Positions 24,959 to 32,832 of a DNA stretch of 64,000 bases are shown one piece after another. Each line of letters begins with the position of its first letter. Within the stretch, counting starts at the first letter, position 1. Source of the stretch: Bacillota bacterium (lineage in GTDB: Bacteria; Bacillota; Clostridia; DSM-8532); NCBI GenBank assembly GCA_023415825.1, contig JAEZJF010000032.1, forward strand, positions 1 to 64,000, written 5' to 3'. Position numbers and translations under genes: made by a program. Below the pieces are notes generated by a model. The model had not been told where the DNA came from, did no database searches, and saw only the letters and a list, made by a program, of their open reading frames with translations.

Positions 24959-26108
24959 TTTTGCCAAGACCTCTCAGACATTGAGCAATATCCTCCACAA
25001 GCCGAAGCTTTATGGAGAGTGACAGAGGAAGGTCCGGATTCTGATGGGCCGGATTCATGGCACGCCCTACCAGGAAATGCACCTCGGTACATTCCTCCAA
25101 AAGGAGTTTTGCTATGCGGGTGGCCCCATCCTTTTTATTGAGGCTCAGGTTTTCTCCGCTCTTGGCGTTTAGGGAGCAATACTGCTTAATGATTTCTAAA
25201 GCCTTACCCAATGTCAGGACGCCCTCGGTGGCCAAGTCAATCCCTTCAATGCAACCTGTGGGAGGAACAGCTGCATGGTGGTATTCAAAATTCACCATCA
25301 GTTCCCTGCCTGTTTCCCTGCTTACAATCTGAGAGGTCGTTCCCCCGCAGACTACCTTTTTCCCCTCTCCTTCAAGGAGTTTTCCGACCACTTCGGCATC
25401 TCGTGACGGATCTACGGGCGGGCCGACCATAATACGAGCCTGAACAGGCTTTAACGCCCTCACAGCAGCAACTGTGGTGTCGTCTCCGGGCTTTTGCAGG
25501 TATAGGCAATCACAGGCCGAAACCAATTGCCTCGCCAAGGCTCGCGCTGTAATACCCGGACGCATGGCCTTTTGTATATAATCCTTTACATTTTCATGCT
25601 GCCAGCCCAGGTTTAAAAGCTTGCCCACACCGGCATGGACAACCCCGTCGGAGAAAAGAATGAGCATATCGTCAGGCCTCATTCCCCACCGGCTTTCCGT
25701 GATGTTCTTGCCGCTTACGTTTCTAATGGTTTTTTGAAGCTCCTGGACCTTGCCGTCCCTGACAAAAATGGCTGCGGGATTATCAAACTCAGCAAGATAA
25801 GCTTCTCCGGAATAGTTTATACAAAGGATGGAAAAGGTTGAATACGCAATCCCTCGATCATGACAAACCGGAAGTGTACTGGCAATGGTCTCCACGCATT
25901 CATCAATATCCGCTCCTTCATTGAGCATGGTTGCGATGATTTTACTGGTTAGGGTGGCCAGGATATTCGCCTTAACACCGCTGCCGAGTCCGTCGGCAAG
26001 CACAATAATGATAGAATCACTGTTTCTGATGATCTCAATCTTATCTCCGCAAAGCTCTTCACCAAATTTGATCAAGCTCTCATAACCGGCCTCTATATAA
26101 ATACTCAT
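24936..26108 (-). CDS. SpoIIE/PP2C-type serine phosphatase of the hydrogenase locus
   Basis: Residues about 30-215 show a SpoIIE-like PP2C domain: VLADGLGSGVKAN with metal-binding aspartate, LFSDGVVHAG, and PGDDTTVAAVRAL at its end. The C-terminal part (about 220-390) has VCGGTTSQIVSRE and LVGRAMNPAHQNPDL, seen in a family of phosphatases linked to [FeFe] hydrogenases. It overlaps the H-cluster sensor gene by 4 bases. In such loci a sensory hydrogenase is thought to pass an H2 signal to Ser/Thr phosphorylation; the target here is unknown. Its 3' end overlaps the TnpB-like gene. Confidence 0.85.
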   Translation of the reverse strand: MSIYIEAGYESLIKFGEELCGDKIEIIRNSDSIIIVLADGLGSGVKANILATLTSKIIATMLNEGADIDECVETIASTLPVCHDRGIAYSTFSILCINYSGEAYLAEFDNPAAIFVRDGKVQELQKTIRNVSGKNITESRWGMRPDDMLILFSDGVVHAGVGKLLNLGWQHENVKDYIQKAMRPGITARALARQLVSACDCLYLQKPGDDTTVAAVRALKPVQARIMVGPPVDPSRDAEVVGKLLEGEGKKVVCGGTTSQIVSRETGRELMVNFEYHHAAVPPTGCIEGIDLATEGVLTLGKALEIIKQYCSLNAKSGENLSLNKKDGATRIAKLLLEECTEVHFLVGRAMNPAHQNPDLPLSLSIKLRLVEDIAQCLRGLGKNVGVEYY

Positions 26109-27820
26109 GAACCCTCACCCACATCCGTCAGTATGGATTTTTTAAGCTTGGTAAGGGCAGTCTTGGTCTCTGCAGTGGTCTCTCCCAAGAGACTCGCTAT
26201 TTCCTGTGCCACACGCATCTGTTTGTCAATGACCTTTTGCGCAATTTCCAGAGTGTCCTCCCTGACTTTCGCAAGGCCCTGCTGATGCTTTTCCTCACTG
26301 GTGATGTTTTTCAAAATAATAACCGTAACCTGCTGCTCTTTGATATGAATGACAGTCTGTTCAACAGTAATGCCAAGGCTGTCATAGGTTACCTTATGAT
26401 TCCTGGCCGTTTCTCCTTCATTGATGACCTCATCATACAGCGAACAGGGAACGAAGCCCTCAATGGGCTGACCCAGAATGTCGTCTTTATCTATCATAAA
26501 CATGTCAAGGGCGGCAGGATTGATTTCCTGAACCTTAAGCTCACAATCCAAGGCAATAATTGCATTGGGCGTATTATCAATAATGAGGTTTGAAATACTT
26601 TCGGCTCTTTCTCTTACAAAGGGTAGGCACATTTTGGGATCGGCTTTCCCCTGAAAGACCGCGACAGCCTTATCACGGCAGGACGGATAGCCGCACCCTC
26701 CGCAGTTAAGCTCCTGTTCCGGCTTGGTCTTTCCTATTCGCTTCAGGATTTGAGCTATCTCCTTCTCATTGGGCATTGGTGCAACAACCGACCGGTCAAT
26801 GAATTTTCTTTCAAGACCAATATCTACCCCATCCGTTACATAGCCTGAGCCTTCTTTGAGCTGGCGGACATTTTGTATGAGGTCATCCTTGGCCCTTAGA
26901 AAGCTGATCTTTGAGGTCCGCATGCATGGTCCGCCTAAACAGCCTCCCTCACAGGCATTCATTTCAATAAAGTAGTTGCTCACTTCGCCCTTCCGAATAG
27001 AGTCCAGAATCTCCATACATCTTCCCACACCGTCCACACTGATGCACTTGTAATACCTCCGGGATTCTCTGGATAAGGTTCTGATAATCCCACCGGGCAT
27101 AGGATAGAAACGCGAAGCACCATTTTTAATACTCTTTACCGGTGAAGGCTCCGCATCAAGAGTTACACCCTCCTCCATGAACCAGAGCTTCAATTCCTCA
27201 AAAGTAATGGCTGCATTAACCTTCCCGCCTGACAGCAAATCGTCAACCTCATGCTTCTTTGAGATGCAGGGACCTATGAACACTACTTTGATACGGTTTC
27301 CAAAAACCTCACGAAGAGTCTTGGCATGGGCCATCATAGGTGATACTACGGGTGCCATCAGGTTGATAAGATCCGGATAATACTTTTCTATGAGCAGAAC
27401 GGCTGAAGGACAGGCCGTCGTAATAATATTCTTCATCTGCTCCTCTATAAGGAGCTTTTCATAAGCAGTGCTTACCTTGGATGCCCCCACAGCAGTTTCC
27501 TCGACATGCATAACTCCGAGCTTTTTCAAGCTATTGCTTATGGTGCCAAAGTCTACACCCTCGAAGAAAGAGGTATATGAGGGTGCCAAAGTAACGTAGA
27601 CCTTGTCCTTCCGCTTTATAAACCCTTTTACCTTATCCAGATCGCTGACAACTTCCTTGGCATTCTGAGGGCAGGCTAGAATGCAATTCCCGCACAGAAT
27701 ACACTCCTTTTCCATGACACAGGCCTGCTCCTCTTTGAAGGAAATAGCCTTGACCGGACACTCCCGTATACACTTGTAGCAGTTTTTACAATTAGCTTCC
27801 TTAAGCTGAATGATTCCCAC
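26105..27820 (-). CDS. hydS: Sensory [FeFe] hydrogenase with PAS domain (HydS type)
   Basis: 571 residues: two 4Fe-4S motifs (CKNCYKCIRECP, CILCGNCILACP), an H-cluster domain (TTACPSA, GPCISKKHE, NACEGGCLGG), a four-Cys Fe-S module (CGGCGYPSC), a PAS domain (about 410-500) and a coiled C-terminal tail. In catalytic enzymes the first motif is TSCCP; here the proton-relay cysteine is alanine, as in group C sensory hydrogenases, so it should sense rather than turn over H2 quickly. The start is GTG, overlapping the preceding stop by one base. It probably signals through the adjoining phosphatase. Confidence 0.9.
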   Translation of the reverse strand: MGIIQLKEANCKNCYKCIRECPVKAISFKEEQACVMEKECILCGNCILACPQNAKEVVSDLDKVKGFIKRKDKVYVTLAPSYTSFFEGVDFGTISNSLKKLGVMHVEETAVGASKVSTAYEKLLIEEQMKNIITTACPSAVLLIEKYYPDLINLMAPVVSPMMAHAKTLREVFGNRIKVVFIGPCISKKHEVDDLLSGGKVNAAITFEELKLWFMEEGVTLDAEPSPVKSIKNGASRFYPMPGGIIRTLSRESRRYYKCISVDGVGRCMEILDSIRKGEVSNYFIEMNACEGGCLGGPCMRTSKISFLRAKDDLIQNVRQLKEGSGYVTDGVDIGLERKFIDRSVVAPMPNEKEIAQILKRIGKTKPEQELNCGGCGYPSCRDKAVAVFQGKADPKMCLPFVRERAESISNLIIDNTPNAIIALDCELKVQEINPAALDMFMIDKDDILGQPIEGFVPCSLYDEVINEGETARNHKVTYDSLGITVEQTVIHIKEQQVTVIILKNITSEEKHQQGLAKVREDTLEIAQKVIDKQMRVAQEIASLLGETTAETKTALTKLKKSILTDVGEGS

Positions 27821-28056
27821 TATCTCAGAATCCTTTCTAAAAATATCGCTTCACAGTTTTGAGCCGTCAGGTTTTCTATGGGCTCACCATCAAGGGTTGC
27901 TGCAATTCCACCCATGCACCTCTGCATGCAAAAAGAAGCCTTCAGCATGACTTTGTCGCCCAAACCATACTTTTCAATAAGCTGCTTATAGGTTTGAATG
28001 ACATGATAGGAGCCTTTCATGTGGCAGGAGCTTCCGACACAAATTTGAATGATCAT
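27820..28056 (-). CDS. Thioredoxin-like [2Fe-2S] ferredoxin, copy 2
   Basis: A 78-residue protein of the thioredoxin-fold [2Fe-2S] type, with cysteines in CVGSSC near the N-terminus and FCMQRC near residue 45. It resembles the ferredoxin domain of NuoE/HydC and is a paralogue of the neighbouring 80-residue protein. It likely carries electrons between the hydrogenase subunits and the sensor. SD AGGGG precedes the ATG. Confidence 0.85.
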   Translation of the reverse strand: MIIQICVGSSCHMKGSYHVIQTYKQLIEKYGLGDKVMLKASFCMQRCMGGIAATLDGEPIENLTAQNCEAIFLERILR

Positions 28057-28116
28057 AGAATTGCACCCCTTTACTCATGGATTGATCGGTCCTTTTCTTT
28101 ATTATTTGGTTGTTCT

Positions 28117-28359
28117 TTAATATTGGCTGAGTACTTCAGCCTTAAAAAATTCTTCAACACTGTCCGAGGTCAGAAAGTGCACAGGGCCCTCTCCGACCTT
28201 AACAGACACACCATGACCGCATTCCTGCATGCAGAAAACAGCCTTGATCTCTACCCGATCCGCCAGATTATGGCTGGAAACAAGCTGTTGAAGCGTATTT
28301 ATAATATGGTACGAGCCTTTTAAATGGCAGGCGCTGCCAATGCACACACTAATGCTCAT
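28117..28359 (-). CDS. Thioredoxin-like [2Fe-2S] ferredoxin, copy 1
   Basis: 80 residues with the ligand pattern CIGSAC...FCMQEC, matching copy 2 over its full length (GSYHIINT against GSYHVIQT). It follows hydA by 9 bases with an AGGAGG site. Small ferredoxins of this kind occur in bifurcating-hydrogenase operons. The pair looks like a tandem duplication that has since diverged. Confidence 0.85.
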   Translation of the reverse strand: MSISVCIGSACHLKGSYHIINTLQQLVSSHNLADRVEIKAVFCMQECGHGVSVKVGEGPVHFLTSDSVEEFFKAEVLSQY

Positions 28360-28368
28360 ATAGCCTCC

Positions 28369-30066
28369 TTACGCTTTATGGTTGTGGTGGCAATGCAGAA
28401 GTTTATGGGTCTTTCCTTTCAATATACCATTATAAAGAGCTATAATCATGGGGTTTTCCTCAGACCGCTTGATTTGGGAAAGCTTGTCCGCATTGTAAAT
28501 ACCCATGGCGCGGCTCTTTTTGGTAGTTGTCCTAATAGGGATGGGCTGACCGGCTCCGCCAATACAGCCGCCCTGGCAAGCCATAACCTCTACAAAATCA
28601 TAGTGTTTTTCACCATTTTTGATCATTTCCAGCAAGGTCTCCACATTGCGAAGGCCATGGACCACGGCGAGGGACAAAGTCTTTTCCCCAATTTTTACTT
28701 GAGCCTCCTTAATACCCTCCATGCCACGAACTCCGGAAAAGGCCAATTCTTTTAAGGATTCCTGGGTTCTCTCCTTTACACATCGACGAAGTACGGCTTC
28801 CGCCACCCCGCCGGTGACACCGAAAAGCACACCGGAGCCTGAAGCAAGGCCAAATGGCATATCAGGGGCTTCGGATTCCAGTTCTGAGAAGACAATGCCT
28901 GCTTCCTTAATCATTGAAGCCAGCTCCTTAGTGGTAATAACCACATCCACGTCTTTCTCTCCTTCAACGGCGAGCTCCGGCCGGGCACATTCGTACTTCT
29001 TTGCGGTACAGGGCATGATGGAAACGACCATGGTGGACTTGCCGTCCACGCTATTGCTCTTCCGGTAGTGCTCTTTTATTATAGCACCAAACATTTGCTG
29101 TGGGGACCGACAGGTCGAAATCTGCTCTAAAAGCTCGGGATGTCTGGTTTCTGCATAATTCATCCAAGCAGGGCAGCAGGAGGTAAAGAGCGGCAGTTTT
29201 TCATTCTTGTCCAGCTTCTCTAAAAACTCCCTCGCCTCTTCCATAACCGTGAGATCGGCTGCAAGAGAAGTATCGTAAATTTCATCAAAGCCGAGCTTTC
29301 TTAAAGCAGCGACGATCTTTCCTGCCACATTCTCTCCCGAGGGAATATTAAATTCCTCGCCTAGAGCAACACGCACAGCCGGAGCAATTTGAGCGACTAC
29401 TCGCGTATTGGGGTTATGAAGCTTTCTCCAGACACGGTGGGTTTCATCCTTGACCACAAGAGCTCCTGTTGGGCATACAGCCGTACATTGGCCGCAATTT
29501 ACACATCCGGTATCCTTAATCTTTCTGTCAAAGGCCGGCATAACCTGCATTTTGGAGCCTCTATGGGCAAAGTCCAGTATGCCCATACCCTGAATTTCAG
29601 AGCACATACGTACACAATCACCGCAAAGGATACATTTATTTGGATTTCTTACAATTGAGGTACTACTGTCATCAATGGGAAGTTCGGCCAAATCATTTTC
29701 AAAGCGCACTCTTTTAATGCCGAACCGTGCAGCCAGCTCTTGGAGCTTGCACTTGCCGCTTTTTTCACAGGTGGTGCAGTCCCTGCAATGACTGGCAAGC
29801 AGGAGCTCCAAAATCATTTTCCGATGCTTTTGAAGTTTGGGCGTATTGGTATAAACCACCATGTCATCCTTAGGGGGCTCTGAGCAGGAGGCTAGAATAC
29901 TGCCCCACTTGTCCTCCACCACACACATTCGGCAGGCCCCATAGGTGGAAAGCTCCGAATAATAACAGAAGGTGGGCAGCTCCACTCCTGCTTTTCGGAT
30001 GAGATCCAGGATGTTTTTCTCATTGGTAAACTCAACTCTCTGACCGTCTATATACATAATACCCAT
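28369..30066 (-). CDS. hydA: [FeFe] hydrogenase catalytic subunit HydA (trimeric, NADH-linked)
   Basis: 565 residues from ATG 30066 (GGAGG upstream). Domains in order: [2Fe-2S] ferredoxin (CYYSELSTYGACRMC), His-ligated cluster (HCRDCTTCEKSGKC), two 4Fe-4S motifs (CILCGDCVRMC, CVNCGQCTAVCP), then the H-cluster with TSCCPAW, MPCTAKKYE and EVMACQGGCIGG, all intact. It makes H2 from electrons supplied by ferredoxin and NADH through HydB and HydC. A His-rich tail (HCHHNHK) ends the protein. The longer frame upstream to 30234 overlaps hydB and lacks an SD. Confidence 0.95.
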   Translation of the reverse strand: MGIMYIDGQRVEFTNEKNILDLIRKAGVELPTFCYYSELSTYGACRMCVVEDKWGSILASCSEPPKDDMVVYTNTPKLQKHRKMILELLLASHCRDCTTCEKSGKCKLQELAARFGIKRVRFENDLAELPIDDSSTSIVRNPNKCILCGDCVRMCSEIQGMGILDFAHRGSKMQVMPAFDRKIKDTGCVNCGQCTAVCPTGALVVKDETHRVWRKLHNPNTRVVAQIAPAVRVALGEEFNIPSGENVAGKIVAALRKLGFDEIYDTSLAADLTVMEEAREFLEKLDKNEKLPLFTSCCPAWMNYAETRHPELLEQISTCRSPQQMFGAIIKEHYRKSNSVDGKSTMVVSIMPCTAKKYECARPELAVEGEKDVDVVITTKELASMIKEAGIVFSELESEAPDMPFGLASGSGVLFGVTGGVAEAVLRRCVKERTQESLKELAFSGVRGMEGIKEAQVKIGEKTLSLAVVHGLRNVETLLEMIKNGEKHYDFVEVMACQGGCIGGAGQPIPIRTTTKKSRAMGIYNADKLSQIKRSEENPMIIALYNGILKGKTHKLLHCHHNHKA

Positions 30067-30070
30067 CGGT

Positions 30071-31942
30071 TCATTCCTCCTTGATGGCCTTAAATGCGCA
30101 AGCCTCGATACAGGCCCCGCATTTGATGCACTTGTCCTGGTTAATGGTATAGGGTTCCTTGATTTTTCCTTCAATTGCTGAAACCGGGCATATTCTTGCA
30201 CATTTTGAGCAGCCCTTGCACTTCTCAGCATCAATGGTGATGCGCTTCAAAGCCTGGCATGTGCTTGATTCGCAGCGTTTATGCACAACATGGTCAATGT
30301 ATTCATGCCTGAAATACTTCAATGTGCTCATAACAGGGTAGGCGGCTGTCTTCCCAAGGCCGCAAAGGGCGGTCTTGGTGATGGTTTCGGACAGCTCTTC
30401 AAGCATATCCACATCGTCCATGGTCCCTTTTCCTGCCACGATTTTTTCAAGAATCTGCAGCATTCTTTTGGTCCCTTCCCGACAGGGCACGCACTTGCCA
30501 CAGGACTCGTTCCGGGTAAAGTTCATGAAGAACCGCGCAACCTCTACCATGCAGGTATCCTCATCCATGACCACGAGTCCGCCGGAGCCGATCATGGCTC
30601 CCACCTTCTTAAGGGAGTCGAAATCCAGAGGGAGATCCAGATGCTGCTCTGTAAGGCATCCTCCTGAAGGGCCTCCGATCTGCACAGCTTTAAAGGCCTT
30701 CCCATCCTTGACCCCACCGCCGATATCAAAGATGACCTCTCTCAATGTGGTTCCCATAGGCACTTCAATAAGGCCGGTATTATTCACATTACCTGTCAAA
30801 GCAAAAGCCTTGGTGCCCGGACTGTTTTCGGGGCCAATGCTGTGATACCACTGGGCACCGTTTATAATGATGGCCGGAACATTGGCAAAGGTCTCCACAT
30901 TATTAAGTACAGTCGGCTTACCCCATAAGCCCTGTTCAACAGTTCTGGGGGGCTTGACCCTCGGCATCCCTCTGTCGCCTTCGATGGAAGCTGTTAAGGC
31001 GCTTCCCTCTCCACATACGAAGGCACCGGCACCTTGATTAATATGCAAAATAAAACTAAAGCCTGATCCTAAAATATTCTCGCCTAAAAGCCCTAGGTTT
31101 TGCGCTTCCCGTATGGCAATTTTCAGCCTTTCCACAGCCAAGGGGTACTCGGCTCGGACATAGATATAGCCTTCTTGTGCGCCAGTGGCATAAGCCGCAA
31201 TCATCATGCCTTCGATCATTTTATGGGGATCACCTTCCATGATGCTGCGATCCATAAAAGCACCCGGATCCCCCTCGTCACCATTGCATACCACATAACG
31301 GACGGGCTCAGCCTGTCGCTTGACCTGGTACCATTTACGTCCCGACGGATACCCTCCGCCCCCCCGGCCCCTGAGATTGGAATCGGAAATAGTCTTTATT
31401 ACCTGATCCTGTCCAAGCTCAGAAATAGCTTTGGAAAAAGCGGCATATCCGCTTCTTGCTATATACTCCTCTATGGATTCGGCATCAATATGGCCGCAAT
31501 TTTCAAGCACCATACGGGTTTGTTTTTTATAAAAAGGAATGTCGTCCTGGCTCATGACAACCTCATCCCCACTCTTGCTCATGAGCCTTATTACAGGTTG
31601 ATCACCCAAAACTGTTTTTTCAAAGATCTCATCACAGTCATCAAGGGTTACCTTAAGATATAAATAGCCAAAGGGCTCAATACGTACCAATGGACCCATT
31701 TCACAATAGCCATGACAACCGCTTTTTTTAACGCCTATCCCCTCTTTTTCTTCCTTCAGCGCTATCTCCACAAGGTTTTCGCTACCCTTTGCGAGTGCTT
31801 TAAAACGGTTGTAAATATCCAGAGAACCACCTGCTACGCAGCCTGTACCTGCGCAAACCAGTATCTTTTTTCTTTGAAGGGATAGTGCCTTTTTACATGA
31901 TTCACGAAACTGGTCCAATTCCTGAATGCTGTCTAGTCTCAT
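30071..31942 (-). CDS. hydB: NuoF-like subunit HydB of electron-bifurcating hydrogenase
   Basis: 623 residues: N-terminal thioredoxin-like [2Fe-2S] domain (CAGTGCVAGG, KSGCHGYCEMGP), FMN/NADH-binding region with GRGGGGYPSGRKW and ICNGDEGDPGAFMD-type sequence, SLBB domain, the ESCGKCVPCREG cluster site, and a C-terminal double 4Fe-4S module (CKGCSKCARICP, CIKCGACIEAC). This layout is the HydB/HfsB-type diaphorase subunit where bifurcation between NADH and ferredoxin occurs. Its ATG overlaps hydC by four bases. Confidence 0.94.
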   Translation of the reverse strand: MRLDSIQELDQFRESCKKALSLQRKKILVCAGTGCVAGGSLDIYNRFKALAKGSENLVEIALKEEKEGIGVKKSGCHGYCEMGPLVRIEPFGYLYLKVTLDDCDEIFEKTVLGDQPVIRLMSKSGDEVVMSQDDIPFYKKQTRMVLENCGHIDAESIEEYIARSGYAAFSKAISELGQDQVIKTISDSNLRGRGGGGYPSGRKWYQVKRQAEPVRYVVCNGDEGDPGAFMDRSIMEGDPHKMIEGMMIAAYATGAQEGYIYVRAEYPLAVERLKIAIREAQNLGLLGENILGSGFSFILHINQGAGAFVCGEGSALTASIEGDRGMPRVKPPRTVEQGLWGKPTVLNNVETFANVPAIIINGAQWYHSIGPENSPGTKAFALTGNVNNTGLIEVPMGTTLREVIFDIGGGVKDGKAFKAVQIGGPSGGCLTEQHLDLPLDFDSLKKVGAMIGSGGLVVMDEDTCMVEVARFFMNFTRNESCGKCVPCREGTKRMLQILEKIVAGKGTMDDVDMLEELSETITKTALCGLGKTAAYPVMSTLKYFRHEYIDHVVHKRCESSTCQALKRITIDAEKCKGCSKCARICPVSAIEGKIKEPYTINQDKCIKCGACIEACAFKAIKEE

Positions 31943-32418
31943 GCCTGCTCCTCCTTAAGCTGATTAAGTAATGAAATGGCGTTTTCCGGTGTAACCTTTG
32001 CGTACACTTTATCATTAACGGTTATAACAGGTGCCAGACCGCAGGCTCCAAGACAAGATACCGTTTCAATGGTAAAAAGCATATCATCGGTGGTATGCTT
32101 GGATTCGGAAAGCTTTAACTCATTTCTCAGGGCGTTGAGGATAGGAATGGATTTTCTGACATGACAGGCCGTACCGTCGCAAATCCTGATAATAAACCTG
32201 CCCTTGGGCTCCAGAGAAAAATTCTCATAGAAGGTTGCCACACTATAAACTTTGGCCTCGCTTAAGCCAAGTTTTTCTGCGATATAGCTCAGTATATCGG
32301 GTGGAAGATAACGGAATTCCTTTTGAATATCCTGCATCACGGCAATGATGGATGATTTTTTAAAGCCATGCTGCTCCAATATTTCATCCACTTTGGGATT
32401 GATTTTGTATGTAGGCAT
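31939..32418 (-). CDS. hydC: NuoE-like subunit HydC of electron-bifurcating hydrogenase
   Basis: 159 residues with a helical N-terminus and a thioredoxin-fold [2Fe-2S] domain; ligands are in CDGTACHVR and CLGACGLAPV. This is the NuoE family. It is the first gene of the operon, behind a sigma-A promoter and a perfect Rex box, with SD AGGAGG. It passes electrons within the HydABC complex. Confidence 0.94.
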   Translation of the reverse strand: MPTYKINPKVDEILEQHGFKKSSIIAVMQDIQKEFRYLPPDILSYIAEKLGLSEAKVYSVATFYENFSLEPKGRFIIRICDGTACHVRKSIPILNALRNELKLSESKHTTDDMLFTIETVSCLGACGLAPVITVNDKVYAKVTPENAISLLNQLKEEQA

Positions 32419-32478
32419 GAAAGGATCCTCCTGTGCTTTTATTTTTAATCCATTACTTTACTATCTCATGGCTCTTGT

Positions 32479-32496
32479 TTGTTAAAGACTTAACAA
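32479..32496. promoter_or_regulatory. Rex operator of the hydrogenase operon
   Basis: TTGTTAAAGACTTAACAA is a perfect 7-4-7 palindrome and equals the Rex consensus TTGTTAA-N4-TTAACAA. It begins about a dozen bases downstream of the -10, where a bound repressor would block initiation. Rex releases DNA when NADH rises, which would switch on H2 evolution under reducing conditions. Confidence 0.9.
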
Positions 32497-32508
32497 TAAG
32501 CCGACTTC

Positions 32509-32537
32509 ATTGTACTTAAAGACAGGTTTTTTTGCAA
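32509..32537 (-). promoter_or_regulatory. Sigma-A promoter of the hydrogenase operon
   Basis: Minus strand TTGCAA (32537-32532), 17-base spacer, TACAAT (32514-32509). It precedes the Rex box and leaves a 5' UTR of about 85 bases before hydC. Confidence 0.75.
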
Positions 32538-32551
32538 TCCAATATTTATGG

Positions 32552-32565
32552 TATTGTATACAATA
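32552..32565. promoter_or_regulatory. 14-bp perfect palindrome upstream of the hydrogenase promoter
   Basis: TATTGTATACAATA is fully symmetric and ends about 14 bases before the -35. The position suits an activator or a second repressor; no known regulator is recognised. The remaining sequence to 32761 shows nothing I can name. Confidence 0.35.
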
Positions 32566-32761
32566 TTCATTTTCACTTCCATTATTTGATACGGTTTTTT
32601 ATATGTCCCTCTCTTTCAGCTTTTGGAATTTCAATAATCTCAGTCACGTAAAAGCTTGACGTATAAATAGTTTCAGCTATCAATATACCTCAACAAATTG
32701 GGGGAGGAAAAAGCATTTCCATCCAGAAATTACATAAGCGCTAAAAAGCTTTGTTGCAGAG

Positions 32762-32806
32762 AAAGAGGCCTGCTCTCGAATCAATCGACAAGAAGCAGAC
32801 CTCTTT
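32762..32806 (-). terminator. Intrinsic terminator of the LysM/stalk gene
   Basis: Minus strand AAAGAGGTCTGCT pairs with AGCAGGCCTCTTT around a 19-base loop, 27 bases after the stop codon; the stem itself ends in T residues. Confidence 0.7.
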
Positions 32807-32832
32807 ATTAAGTCATAAAATTTACCTGCTAA

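Noticed and set aside
27820..28359. The two small ferredoxins as fragments of a broken NuoE gene
   Set aside because: Each has its own start, SD and complete set of four ligand cysteines, so they are two intact paralogues.
30067..30234. N-terminal extension of hydA
   Set aside because: The frame stays open upstream, but it runs through the end of hydB and has no ribosome site; the ATG at 30066 has GGAGG.
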